This document shows positions 1 through 11,377 of a stretch of DNA of 64,000 nucleotides, piece after piece. The notes beneath the pieces are model-generated. The model was not told the DNA's origin, made no database searches, and saw only the letters and a list, made by a program, of their open reading frames with translations. The stretch covers positions 9,114,001-9,178,000 of the forward strand of contig AP026545.1 in assembly GCA_026075535.2 (NCBI GenBank), written 5' to 3'. How positions within the stretch are numbered: position 1 is the stretch's first letter; each line of letters starts with the position of its first letter. Position numbers and translations under genes: made by a program. Source of the DNA: Tricholoma matsutake (lineage: Eukaryota > Basidiomycota > Agaricomycetes > Agaricales > Tricholomataceae).

Positions 1-2
1 GC

Positions 3-200
3 TCCATCAAGATTCATAGCACCCACTATCCACTGTGCCTTTATGATGAGGAGCTTATCGATGATGACAATCCTGGGCTGGGTTTCTTATGGAGCAAGGT
101 TTTGGTTGCAGTGAGTACTCAACACCATGATGCCAAAAGATCTTCACTGATTTAACTTAGTTCTTCAGGCATATATTTACATTGTCATCCTCAGCCTTAC
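3..200 (+). pseudogene. DUF6698-like gene, 5' part, cut by LTR element
   Basis: Exon 3-110 ends in DNPGLGFLWSKVLVA. A 50-base GT-AG intron follows (111-160), and exon 161-200 reads FFRHIFTLSSA before the LTR breaks in at 201. The same frame resumes at 6348 on the far side of the retroelement. The order (short acidic stretch, LV-x-x-F-x-HIFT-x-SS, then Lys-rich stretch and TPxxIAYxATQ) matches what I recall of the DUF6698 family, an agaricomycete family of unknown function often found beside transposons. The gene start lies outside the window. Family name from memory of its sequence pattern; splice sites and frame are seen directly. Confidence 0.6.
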
Positions 201-601
201 TGTTAGGGTGACACCCACTATCTGCTAGCTAAGACCATGTGGGTTCTCTCTACAAGAAGGGGGCGGGATCCGCGCTCGTGATGGGGGAACTGATGGTTTT
301 GATGCGAGGGGTTATTAATAGGTGAGTTTGTTGAGATAGGCCTTTCACACTGAAAATGTAGGTGGAATACCTAAGAGAACACAACTAGGGTCCCCTAGGC
401 ATATATTTAGGGTTTATATACTATGTTACACATATTATACATTGTTGTTACCGATGCACTCATACATGCACGTACATTTTGATGCGTGCGAAATAAAATT
501 CTCATGCTATCAAAGTGTAGCATCATTTGGCGTCATGTAGTGTAATTCGACATAATAAAATAAAATGAAATTTTATTAGGTAATGGGGTGGTTTCCTAAC
601 A
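201..601 (-). repeat. 3' LTR of Ty3 element 1
   Basis: A 401-base LTR with 7-base terminal inverted repeats TGTTAGG/CCTAACA. The pol stop codon (TAA, complement of 602-604) directly abuts it, so the polypurine primer site must lie inside the end of the coding region. Confidence 0.93.
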
Positions 602-3600
602 TTATGCCTCGACTTCCAGGCAAGAAAATATTATGTTTGTCCCCTCTGTGAAATTTTGGTAAGGCCGGAATTTCATCCCCTCATACACCATTCTCGCAAT
701 GCAATGCGGAGCATTTAGATTATGTTTAAAGAATTGGGCGATTGTGTTATGCGCTCGCTTACAATTCTCTTCGGGTTCCCACAAATTATTTTCGTCGGTA
801 TAGTTTTTCCACTTTATTAAGAACTCCAATTTGTTCTGTCGAAGATGTGAGTCTAGAATTTCTTCAACTATGTATTCTGGAGCACCTTCTACTATTATCG
901 GAGGTTGTGGAGTAGTTTGTTGGCCAGGAATAGTGGGCGGGCAGTAAGGGCGTAGGCGGGATACATTAATCTCAGGATCAATCTTGAATGATCGGGGTAA
1001 TTTTAGCACTACTGCATTAGGCGAGATCACTTTAGAGATTGCATATGGGCCAACTTGTTTCTCTGTAAGTTTCCTCGAAGGTCATGGAATATTCAGGTCC
1101 TTGGTACTTAGCCATACCAAGTCACCAACTTTGTACTCTGGAGCGCATGCTCGAGTACGATCCACGTGTTGCATGATGTCATCACATGCTTTCTTCAATG
1201 CCACCTCTGCTTCCTCTTGTACCTTTTGCATCTTAGATACAAAGTCTTCTATTGACTGTACTTTGACTTCCCTTCTGGGGTTCTACTCCCATGCGAGGAT
1301 GATATCCATAATTCGCGAAAAAAGGGTGACATACGAGTAGCCAAATGGAATCTGTTATTGTGGGAAAATTTGGCAATTGCCAACCATTCAGGCCAGTCGG
1401 TTTGTCAGTAGTTGACAAACATACATAGGTACTGCTCCAACTCCTGATTCATTCTCTCTGTCTGCCCATCAGTCTGTGGGTGATATGCCGTAGATAATTT
1501 AGTTTGAATTCCCAATATGTTGTTTAGTTCTCGCATAAACGCGGAAGCAAATTGTGGTCCGCGATTGGAAATAACGGTATTGGGTAACCCATGTAACCGC
1601 CATACCTGATTTAGATAGAGGCGCGCCAAGCCCAATGATGAGGTTTCTGTAGTAGGAATAATATGGACCTCCTTTGTAAAGCAGTCGCATACTACGAATA
1701 TTGCATTGTACCCTTGAGCCTTGGGTAATCCGGTAATAAAATCCACAGATATATCTCACCACGGTGCTTTAGGTATAGGGTTCGGCATTAATTTTCCTGC
1801 AGGTTTCTCTGGAAATTTCTTCCCCCTCATGCACGTATCACATCCATCCACATACCCCAACACATACTTCAAAATTCTGGGCCACCAATAATTTCTCATT
1901 ACTAATTCCAACGTCTTCCATCTTCCTGGGTGTCCGGCAATTGGCGTATTGTGATGTAACTGGACGATCTCCCTTTGCAAATCCTGATCCTTCAGTACAT
2001 ACACTTTTCCTTGAAACAACACCAACCCTTGTTCCTCAGTCCATTCATCTCCTTTGATATTACCTTTCTTCTCTCCCTTCAGAGCTTTCATGGCTTCCAC
2101 TACTTCATCATCCATTTCTGAACATTGTCTAATTTTAGACAACATTTCCATTTCCGAGCTATCTATTAATAGATGCCCTTGATGCATAGCGCAAATGCAA
2201 AAGTATTTGGGTTTGAGTAAGGTAACATTTTTATTGTCCTCCTCCACCCCCCTTTTATGATCAATACGTCTGGATAATGCATCTGCTTTCCTCATTAAGC
2301 TTCCCACTTTGCAGACCAAGTGAAAGTTGAAACACAATAGGAATAGTGCCCAACGCACTTGCTGGCGATTAAGCTTTTTAGCGGACATGAAGTATTGCAG
2401 ATTTTGATGATCCGTCCAGATCTCAATCTGATGTGTACATCCCTCCAAATAATGCCTCCACGCCTCCAATGCTTGTATTATCCCCAACATTTCTTTGTCA
2501 TGCACATCATAATTCCTCTCCACATCATTCAACCCTTTTGACAAGTATGCACAAGGATGCCATTTGTCATCTTTGCACAGCATTGATAATACCGCTCCAG
2601 TAGCAAAATCGGATGCATTGGATTCCACTTGCAAAGGGCATGTGAAATCTACTGGGGCTAATATTGGTCCCTCCACAAACTTCCTCTTCAACTCTTCAAA
2701 TGCTGTCTGCTGCTGCTCTCCCCATCTCCATACTACTCTCTTTCGTGTAAGGTTATGTATGGGTGCAGCAATTTTAGAAAAATTGTGCACAAAGCGACGA
2801 TAATAATTTGCGAGTCCCAAGAAGGCTTGAACCTCCTTGACATGGGTGGGCACAGGCCAATCTGTGATTGCCTGTGCCTTGATTGGATCCATTTTGATCC
2901 CATCAGGGCCAATCAATAATCCTAGGAACTCAATCTCGCTTGCCCCAAACACACACTTCTCTGGTTTCAAAAATAGATCATTCTCTGCCAACCTCCGTAA
3001 CACCTCCTGCACTATCACCTCATGATTCTCTTCATCCTCCGTGAATATCAGAATGTCGTCAATAAATATTATTACCACGCCTTTGTCTATTACATCCTTG
3101 AAAATGTCGTTCATCATATTTTGAAAGGTCGGGGGACTATTAGTCATCCCAAAAAACATGACAAGCGGCTCGAAGGATCCTCAACGCGTGGCAAATGCTG
3201 CCTTCCACTCATCTCCTTTCTTTATTTGTACATTGTTGTATCCCCATCGTAAATCCAATTTTGTAAAGACCTTGGCTTTTCCCACCTTGTCAATTATTTC
3301 TGAGATCAACGGCAGGGGGTACGCATTCTTCACTGTCCACTCATTCAAATACCTATAATCTGTACACATCCTCTTCCTTTGGTCTTTCTTTGGCATGAAG
3401 AATATTGGTGATGTCTGTGGTGATTTCGAAGGTCGTATGTATCCTTTGTGCAATTGCTCCTTCAGGAATGCATCCACTTCTTCTTGTTCCATCAGAGATA
3501 ATGGATATACCTTCGACTTCTTCGGCACAAACTCTGGCTTCATCTCAATCGCATGATCCCATGGCTTCTGCACTGGCATTCACTCAGACTCCTTCTTCTG

Positions 3601-4413
3601 GAACACTGACAGATGTTCATGATACATGTTTGGCACACGAATTGCTCTAAAGGTTTGCTTCTGCTCTTCTTTCTTGATCATGACTGGAACTTCCTCATTT
3701 GGCATTTCCTCATCCTCCACTTCCTCCATCATAACAGAATACTTTCTCAGACGTTCTTTCTCTTTCTTTTTCCTTTTTTCCTTGTTCATCTTCCTCCCAT
3801 ACACATTACATTCCTTATGAGTCATTTGTACTTTCCCAGTTTTCCAATCAATTTCGGGATTATGCTTCCGTAACCACGGACATCCTATTATTAGATTGGT
3901 TTTCCCAAGATCACACACTTCAAATATGGCTCGCTCCTGATGCTCCTGATACTTTAGGATCATAGTCACCTCCTCCTTGATAGTTCCTCCACGATTGACT
4001 GTTCCGTCAATATTGTACACCATTATAGGTTGCACCAGCTTGCATGTGTTAATACCGTTTCTGGTAATTAAGGATTGATTAATAAATAATCCTGTAGCAC
4101 CACTATCAAGCAACACTTCCACATCAATAGCTGCATGCATGTCCACTGTCTTCAGTCCCACAGTCAAGGTGATTTCTGGTTCTATTCACGCAGAGCGAAT
4201 AAAGAATTTAGGGGTTTTCGGAAATAGTGCTGGGCAATTTTCTTGGTCACGTGATTCGTAACAGTTGTACTCCTCCTCGATTTCCTTTTCTGATTTACTC
4301 TGGGTTTCCTCGGATACTAATACATTGTAACAATTCTGGGTCACCAATGGGGAAACCTTCACTGGGACTCTTCCACAAAATTCTTCTGCTTGCCTTCCTC
4401 CGGCTTCACTTCC
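602..4413 (-). pseudogene. pol: pol of Ty3 element 1 (PR-RT-RH-IN-chromodomain)
   Basis: Frame is open from about 4413 and overlaps the gag end in the -1 frame. Protease DSGATGLF is near 4115, RT FIDDILIF near 3060, then RNase H. The integrase HHCC finger (H-x-x-N-x-x-IAGH ... CDTC) is near 1950-1840 and its catalytic core at 1405-1746. A chromodomain (EYIVEEILDSH ... FLIKWKNY ... NLWEPEENC) lies near 750-880. Six in-frame TGA stops replace arginine at 4186, 3580, 3181, 1756, 1405 and 1082. Two one-base frameshifts lie near 1318 (A6 run) and 1275. Two catalytic Asp are Asn: RNase H SNAS (codon 2617-2619) and integrase SNRG (1564-1566). It cannot encode an active polyprotein; domain calls are secure. 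Confidence 0.93.
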
Positions 4414-5456
4414 TCGATTGTAGCTTCCCTAATCTTTCTTTTCTGCCTACAATTCCTAGAAATGTGTCCTAACTGCCCACAGTTAAAACATTTAAGTGGG
4501 GCTCGTCTCCCTGCTTGATCAACCTCCATTGCCTCTGCTGGTGCTGCTGACTCTGTAACTATAGGTGTCACTGCCATGGCTGGTGGCTGTGCCCTTGGAG
4601 CTTGCGCCTGAGGCACCTTTCCTTTCTCGGACTTTCCTCCTGATGACTTTCCAAATTTACTACTTCCGTACATCAACTTTGACTCTGCCTGTTCCTGCTG
4701 ATATTGCCGGTCAAGGTGCATTGCCCAATTATACCACTCATTCAATTTCTCTGGCATAGAAGGTAGTCGGTAGATAGACTTGAATAAGGAGGGATTTAAT
4801 CCTGCTTTCAAAAACTCTACCAACGTGGCTTCTCCCATGTCCGTTTGCGAAGCTTCTGCTTTGAACTGCAAAATAAATTCATCCGCTGTTAAGGAACCTT
4901 GGCGCATGGTTTTTAATTTAGCATTGGCTGTCGCCTTTGGATTAGGGTCTCCAAACTGTGCCTCCAATCTCTCCAGAAATTCCTTGAAGGTTGCAAATGG
5001 TTTATTTCCCGTGGCAATTTGATTAATAGCCTCGTTTCTCCAGAACTGTGCTTTCCCCCCCTGAATGTATGAGAGAGCAAACATAATCCTAGACTCGGCT
5101 GTACAAAACTCTGGCTTCCTCCCATGGATGTACAATACTATAGAGCTGATGAAGGATTTTGTATTCTCCATGGTACCGTCAAAGATTTGCGGGGGCGCAT
5201 ACTTAGGTAAGCATGCTTTTCCATTTCTGGATTTCTCTGCTGTCTCATCCTCCTGTGATATCCACTCCACCATCTCCTCCATCTCATCATCTCTTTCTCC
5301 TATCGTCTCTGGCTGTACTTCTGCTTGTCTGGGCTGTGATGCTGCCAATACTGACACTAATTGCGACATTTGCGCTGTGAGTGCATCAATTTTCGCCTCT
5401 AGTGCTGGTGTGGGAACAGGATTAGGACCGGGATTAGAAGTTGAAGGTTCAGACAT
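4359..5456 (-). CDS. gag: Gag of Ty3 element 1
   Basis: A 365-residue open frame, intact. N-terminal Pro/Ser-rich tract and short coiled coil (residues 1-60), a retrotransposon gag capsid region (about 85-240, with QFWRNEA and FLERLEAQFGDP), a Gly/Lys/Pro-rich linker, and one CCHC zinc knuckle CFNCGQLGHISRNC near residue 325. It forms the virus-like particle and binds RNA in this family. The stop at 4359-4361 lies inside the open -1 pol frame, which suggests Gag-Pol is made by -1 frameshifting; I see no textbook slippery heptamer, only the A/T-rich stretch GAATTTT about 20 bases upstream. This is the only gag here free of nonsense changes. Confidence 0.92.
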   Translation of the reverse strand: MSEPSTSNPGPNPVPTPALEAKIDALTAQMSQLVSVLAASQPRQAEVQPETIGERDDEMEEMVEWISQEDETAEKSRNGKACLPKYAPPQIFDGTMENTKSFISSIVLYIHGRKPEFCTAESRIMFALSYIQGGKAQFWRNEAINQIATGNKPFATFKEFLERLEAQFGDPNPKATANAKLKTMRQGSLTADEFILQFKAEASQTDMGEATLVEFLKAGLNPSLFKSIYRLPSMPEKLNEWYNWAMHLDRQYQQEQAESKLMYGSSKFGKSSGGKSEKGKVPQAQAPRAQPPAMAVTPIVTESAAPAEAMEVDQAGRRAPLKCFNCGQLGHISRNCRQKRKIREATIEEVKPEEGKQKNFVEESQ

Positions 5457-5943
5457 AATTGTAGAATCTGTGATGAATCACTTCTTCGACAAATTCAAAA
5501 TTTTTTCTTTGAAACCTCTCCAAATGTTTATGGGTCACATGATAAGGTTCGTCGAGGTTTGTCAATCGTTTGTCGTTCGTCAGGCGCCTATTTTGACACT
5601 TCGGATCAATAACCCTTCCAACAGTGCCTGATCTCGGAGATATCGCTGAATTCAGCTTGTAACTAAAATAGTTGTCCGAATAGAGTAATGTAAATCGTAA
5701 CTAAACCAGATCCAATCGGTTGTCTGGTTGCAGCTGTCCTAATGACAAGTGCTGCCTCTTGGTCACTGGCAGTCGCAATGTAAGGTGAGGCCTGGCATTG
5801 GCTTATGAAAGAAAAGGTAGATTATGTATATACAAGTACTTCCAGCTCGTGCCGAAAGGATGAGTAATCGGATGTGGCACGGTGAAACAATGACGTATGC
5901 GCAAGTAAGAGAAGGTGCACTGATATGGGAAGTTGTGTTCTTC
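5457..5943 (-). other. 5' leader of Ty3 element 1
   Basis: 487 bases between the 5' LTR and the gag start. No gene is visible. The bases next to the LTR read GAAGAACACAACTTCC in element orientation and do not start with TGG, so the primer site is not the usual tRNA 3' complement. Confidence 0.6.
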
Positions 5944-6342
5944 TGTTAGGGCGACACCCACTATCTGCTAGCTAAGACCATGCGGATTCTCTACAAGAAG
6001 GGGGCGGGATCCACGCTCATGATGGGGGAACTGATGGTTTCGATGTGAGGGGTTGTTAATAGGTGAGTTTGTTGAGATAGGCCTTTCACACTGAAAACGT
6101 AGGTGGAATACCTAAGAGAACACAACTGGGGTCCCCTAGGCATATATTTAAGGTTTATATACTATGTTACACATATTGTACATTGTTGTTACCGATGCAC
6201 TCATACATGCGCATACATTTTGATGCGTGCGAAATAAAATTCTCATGCTATCAAAGTGTAGCATCATTTGGCGTCATGTAGTGTAATTCGACATGATAAA
6301 ATAAAATGAAATTTTATTAGGTAATGGGGTGGTTTCCTAACA
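5944..6342 (-). repeat. 5' LTR of Ty3 element 1
   Basis: A 399-base direct copy of 201-601 with the same TGTTAGG/CCTAACA ends, followed by the CTTAC target duplication. Confidence 0.93.
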
Positions 6343-7186
6343 CTTACAAGACAAACCTGGCTGCACGAAAGGCAAGAAGGGCCAGGCAGAGAAACATGAC
6401 ATGAAGCGAGTCACACCAGGATTGATTGCTTATGCTGCGACCCAGGTAAGGGCAACATTAATGTAGAATATGTACTAACCTTTATTTGGTGTAGTTGCAT
6501 TGGTGTCTAAGTGGATCTGACGACTGGTGACTCGCTGATGGAAACTGGATGCCCAAAGAATTTTACAGCGCTATTATGCTTGCATTCGGGATTAGAGTTA
6601 GTGGTCATGAGGATAAGGTCAAGAACAACAGTGAAGATGAGGAGGAGGATGAATGGGTTACAGAGACACTCTCTTGGTGGAATGGGTGCATTTTTATCCT
6701 TCTTCATGCCCTCATTTTGATACTGGCTTTAGGAAGATATTTGGTACCAAGTCAACTGCCACAGCATCCCCTCCAGTCCCTGGATTGACCCTTGAGAAAC
6801 TACTTGTGAAATGAGCTGCAAAAAAATGAGCCAGGAAGGCTTCTGCTGTGACTGCCACTCCACCCACTGCTGCCACTTCCACTACTGCTTCCGCTTCCTT
6901 GGCTGCCGCCTCAACCACTGCCATGGCCACTGATGACAGAGATTCCACCATGCTTGCTGGCTCATCATCACCTGGCCCTGAAACCTCGATCAGGGCACAT
7001 AGGAAGGTTAACAAGAGGAAACAGGTTGTGATTGAGAGTGAGTCAGACAATGATGAGCAAGGGGCAAAGAAAACCAAGGGCAAGAAGAAGAAATGCTACT
7101 CGAGGGAGAGCGATGATGAAGAAACCAATGATCAGGGACCTAGTAACAAGGGAAACAATGCCGAAACTGACAATGAGGATGAGTGA
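6343..7186 (+). pseudogene. DUF6698-like gene, 3' part, decayed
   Basis: Continues the gene cut at 200. Exon 6348-6445 is Lys-rich and ends TPGLIAYAATQ; a GT-AG intron spans 6446-6494; the exon from 6495 reads LHWCLSGSDDW, then a TGA. The acidic EDEEEDEWVTETLSWWN segment follows. A frameshift near 6700 leads into FRKIFGTKSTA and an Ala/Ser/Thr-rich tail with KKTKGKKKK basic and SDDEET acidic runs, ending at 7186. TGA codons in the tail fall where K-R-A-A-K-K-R-A would be expected. About 240 residues would remain if intact. The LTR insertion, stops and frameshift make it a pseudogene; family assignment is from pattern memory. Confidence 0.6.
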
Positions 7187-7613
7187 CGACTGGCCATCCC
7201 GTGTCTGATGTAATCTGTCAGATTGCAACAGGTTTTGGATCATCCCTGGATCGCTCTTTCCCAAGACGCTGGTTACTATATCTTTTCCGCTCCTTCCCTG
7301 CTTTGCTATGCACTGCTAGCCCGGTTTCTCAACATGCTCCTGTCCCCATTGCCACATTTCTCTAGGTCTTGTTCTCAGGAAATTTTTCTCAAGGTGTCTC
7401 ATTCCATTCCTGTCACTGCTATGTCCATCCTGCATACTTATTTGTTTGTGATCGCGTTCATTTTTGTTCACATTTGTCATTCAAGTTGTACTTTGTGTGC
7501 TTCATTCTCTTTATCAGTAATAAAGACATTTGCTTTGCAAAATGGTGTGATTGGTTCAAAATAAGAATAAAAACCTTGTCCTTTATGGTTTGAGTATTCA
7601 AACTTAGGTCATC
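7187..7613. other. Spacer, no gene seen
   Basis: T/C-rich sequence after the DUF6698-like stop, probably its 3' flank plus the upstream region of gene A. Short open frames here have no recognisable content. Confidence 0.4.
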
Positions 7614-8930
7614 TTGGATAGTTTCACCCAAGATTTTGAAAAGATTGGACCAAGTTGGCCAAGTTCGCACTTGTTTCCCAACAAGGTCCAAAGTTGGGCA
7701 GAAATTTGCAAACATACCACTTCTAGGATGAGAAATCGTCCCTGTGTATTCACTTTCATGGGTGACCCAACATGCGAGAAAATGGAAACAATGGTGAGCT
7801 ATGTATTGGTAGGTATGGTTATGTATACTTTTTGTGGTTTTGCTGATGCAGTTGAGGAACAGGATGTACTAGTCAAGATCATTGTGGGGGAGCAGCAACA
7901 GATATCACAGTCTGGGAGTGACACTTTAGCTGCACAGTTTCCCAGCATGGATGATTGAGCAGCTGAGGAGGACCCAACATGCCTGGCAGTTCAAACCCAT
8001 GAGGTGTGGATCTCAATTGATGACAACCCTACAGCTCCTGTTGTGCAAAAACATAAGTCAACAATTCTTGCTGACTGCATGAACCCTCTTAACTGGAAGG
8101 ATCATCTAAAATGTGTTTGGGGATACACTCAATATGATGAAGTAGCCAAAGCAATGGTGGAAGAAGAACTTGATACCAATGAGTCATACCTTGCTATTCA
8201 GGATCCAGTTGCCACCCTGGTCTCATCCAATGGTCTCGTCTTTGTAGCAGTCATACAAGTCATCAACATCTGTATAACTGGAAAATCAGTTCATAGGATT
8301 TCTTCCACATGTCTTCGTGAGCCCAATGTACATCTCTGGGGTCATATCATGAAACTGAAAGCTATCAGTGATTCCTCTCACCAACCCCTTCAACTGGATT
8401 GGGAATAGGACTTATGTTTCGAGTCCATCCTTTGAGATATTGAAGGGAGCTCTGTAGAACCTCTGGATCCTATCCTTCAAATGAGCTCTACCAGCAATGA
8501 CCAGACATATTGCTTCAAAACTGAGGAGCTCCAAGCATTGGGCATCATGATCTTTGAGAATCTTTTGAGCCATATGCACAGATTGCCTTCAGCAGAAACA
8601 AGCAATACCTTTCCATATCGATTTGCAAATGGTATGTCATGCACAGTTTACTATCTATCAGTAGTGCCTTCTTTAATCATATGTTCTCTCTCCCAGGATC
8701 GGCTTGCATTGTATGTGAAACAGAAGGATCAACCCACAACCCACATTCTAACAATGGGAGTGGGCAATCCCCACATATTGCTGAAAGTGCTTGGCGATGC
8801 CACATGATGTGCACACATCATTCAACGCTCCAACGAGTGACCCAAGCAATTTCAAGTGGGCACAAAAGCACCACTGGCTTGGAGTCACTTTCAAGATCAT
8901 TTAATATATATGTACAATAGTTCTGTTACG
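7614..8930 (+). pseudogene. Gene A (large basidiomycete family, unknown function), N-terminal part
   Basis: One frame runs 7614-8630 with only a few breaks (TGA at 7956, TAG at 8406, TGA soon after), then an intron near 8633-8699 and a further exon in another frame (SACIVCETEG). A likely start is ATG 7758. Segments such as ILADCMNPLNWKDHLKCVWG, PVATLVSSNGLVFV, LREPNVHLWGHIMKLK and the end SNTFPYRFANG resemble a long agaricomycete protein family I know only as hypothetical, with C-terminal Cys/His clusters. Those clusters are found at 22340-22618 and 39419-40100. The pieces are one gene separated by insertions. Function unknown. Confidence 0.6.
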
Positions 8931-9043
8931 CTAGATGATCAATAAAAGCTCTTGAATATACATATCTCAGCAAACACCAGCCAAAAACCCCCTTCAAATA
9001 GGCTGAAAACTCAAACCTATAGAACTTTTTGTATACTGATCAT

Positions 9044-10602
9044 TAGTGTTTGAAAGTCCGGTTCATCGAACCACAAAAAAACCAAAACTGGACCAAACCG
9101 AACTGCAGTTTGGTCTTTTTCCAGTTGTGGTTGCCCTTATTTCTTCAGTCCAATGGTTGCAGTTACAATGAATTGAATACTTATTTAAAACCGATTGAAA
9201 CCAGTTCTAACCGGTTGCAACTGACTATACCCAATGTACATAATATAATTTAAATATAAGTAAATGTGTAGTAACTAAAGTAAATGTATAGTAACTAAAG
9301 TAAAATTGTATGATGGCCAAGGGAAGGAACCATAAAAAGCAAGGGTTTATATACCCTGAGGTTGCACATGGACCATTTGGTCACATTTGCGCAACTAAAC
9401 AAAAAAAGTAGTGCCACTTTTTTCTTATTCCCATGGCTGCCAAACCAACAATGCAACCACACATTGCCTACATCAATGTCAACCACCACCACCACCACCA
9501 CCCCTCAACGCTGCTGCCACTGCTCTCCCCCCTTCCACCAACACCCATCCATCAACACATGCCACTACTCCCACATCCCCAACATTGGATAATGCTGCCA
9601 AACCCCGCAAACAACCATGTAAGGCCCAAACAATGACAAATGTTCATTTGGGCCCCGAGTAATGTTTTTTTTAATTCTCTGTTCAACTAACTAATGTTTT
9701 CGTGTCTTTTTTTAGGTTCTAACTATGTTGTAACATCGATGCAGCATTAAGACAAGACCCATGCCCACCCACTTTCCACCCACTCCCACCAACACAGCTG
9801 GCCCAGATGATGCCAGTCACATTGTCTGGGCCTTAGGTATGTTTCTTTATCATTGATTCCTTTTTTCAACTAACTAAATATTTTGTCATCATTTTCAGGT
9901 ATTTACCCCTTGACAACGGCTACACCCAGCCACCACCCATGCCTGCAAGCCCCTGCTTGTGGGGTGGTAATGCAAGCAACACTGGACAAGGGCAAGGAGA
10001 CAACACAGGTGGATGACAATGCCAATGCCAGATGACGAGGGCAGCAAACAATGCCAAGACCAGACAATGGCAGGTAATGATGGCAGCAAACGACAATGAC
10101 AGCAGCAGATGACACCAACGCCAACACCCCCACCAATGCCAACACCCCCACCAACACCAACACCCCCACCCCCACCAACACCCCCACCAACACCAACACC
10201 CCCACCAATGCCAACCTACCAACACCAAACACAGCGGATGCCCCCTCCCCTACTTGTGTTCCCTCCTCGGGTGGATGTGTTTTTTTTCTTTCTCCCCCCA
10301 TATGCCTGCTCATAGGTCACTTCCCTGTGAGGGGCTTTCTTATTTTAGAGTAGTAGTATTAGTCTTATTCTTAACTACATACAGTATGTAGGCAAGACGG
10401 TTCTGAACGACTTAGGTCAGTCACGACCAGTTGTGGCCGAACCGGCTCCAACCGGTTGTCAAACCGGATAAAACTGCTGTGAACCAGTTGCATGGGGTTT
10501 GGTTCGGTCTTATGTAGATTTGGAATAGAATGGAACCGGTTGCGGTTCCAGTTTTGGCCCAAGATGGGAAAAAACTGGACCGAACCAGACCTTCAAACAC
10601 TA
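9044..10602 (+). mobile_element. hAT-type non-autonomous element (MITE 1)
   Basis: The ends are TAGTGTTTGAAAGTCCGGTT and the inverted match ending AGACCTTCAAACACTA. A perfect 8-base target duplication CTGATCAT lies at 9036-9043 and 10603-10610. The 8-base duplication and TAGTG start fit hAT elements. Subterminal regions are full of ACCGGT/ACCAGT-like motifs. The 1559-base body encodes no transposase. It holds two intron-like modules (9659-9715 and 9837-9898), a hairpin GGCCCAAA...TTTGGGCC near 9623-9654, and a (CCAACA/CCCCCA)n tract at 10115-10215. Confidence 0.88.
9659..9898 (+). other. Two intron-like modules in MITE 1
   Basis: 9659-9715 and 9837-9898 each start GTAAT/GTATG, contain CAACTAACTAA (branch-site like), and end in a T-rich AG. 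The first is followed by GTTCTAAC. Near-identical modules occur in the other hAT-type copies. Confidence 0.55.
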
Positions 10603-10610
10603 CTGATCAT

Positions 10611-11377
10611 ACAGCTAAGGTCCTGGAGGCAACCCTTACTGATTTTCTGTGCTCTTTACATCTCTGGAAGCCATTTTTCTAAAATAGTGCTTCTTCATCA
10701 TGAAACACCTCATTTTGGGGTAGAATTTGCTGATTTAAATGGTTTAAATTAAAAAATTCGAATTTTTGTTTCCAGAGGCTTATAGAGCACAAAATTCCGT
10801 TTGGACCACTATCTCACACCTAAGCAATCCATGTACTCTATGCTGAGTTCTATTCCTCAGAAGGGTTACCCACCACTGTAGTGTGTTCCCATGGTCATAT
10901 GTGGCAACAACATGCCAAAACTGCATGGTACAAGCATGTCATTTCATATATCATGGTGGACAAACCACCCAGACTCATTTCTCCCTACCCTAACAGTTGT
11001 GTTACATTCATACAGATCTATTCAGTCTTTTGTAGTCCTCAACAAAGCAGACCCACTTGGGTGGTGCCAAGTTGAGAAAGGGGGTGCACATCCTATGACT
11101 GCCCCATTCCAGACAACCATGTGGACCTGGAATTAGTACATTTCTGTAGATACCTTCACCATTATATCCAAGTTTGTAGATACACATTCTCTTTTGAGTC
11201 TGGGCAGTTGTGGACCAGATTGAAGATGGGTGGTTATACAATACCATCTGGTGAAGAAGACAATCCAATATATTACTGTAACCATATTTCTGCAATTTCC
11301 TACCAAAGGTACCCAAATTTCATTATATTTGCATGCTCTTAAAACTAATAATAATCAAATCTAGATTATTCAACAAC
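10611..11377. other. Upstream flank of gene B, no gene seen
   Basis: About 770 bases of A/T-rich sequence. Small open frames show no recognised domain; this is probably the promoter side of gene B or the end of an element carrying it. Confidence 0.35.

Larger units (their letters stand above)
201..6342 (-). mobile_element. Complete Ty3 (chromovirus) retrotransposon 1
   Basis: A 6.1-kb element coding on the minus strand. Two direct LTRs (201-601 and 5944-6342) begin TGTTAGG and end CCTAACA. A perfect 5-base target duplication CTTAC lies at 196-200 and 6343-6347. Internal order is gag, protease, RT, RNase H, integrase and C-terminal chromodomain. The LTRs differ by roughly a dozen changes, almost all transitions, so the insertion is not recent. 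It sits in the second exon of the DUF6698-like gene. A solo LTR of the same family lies at 41316-41715. Confidence 0.95.

Noticed and set aside
9411..10353. Open frames coding Pro/Thr/Asn or His repeats in MITE 1
   Set aside because: They come from (CCAACA/CCCCCA)n and CAC runs inside a transposon flanked by perfect target duplications; no codon conservation can be seen.
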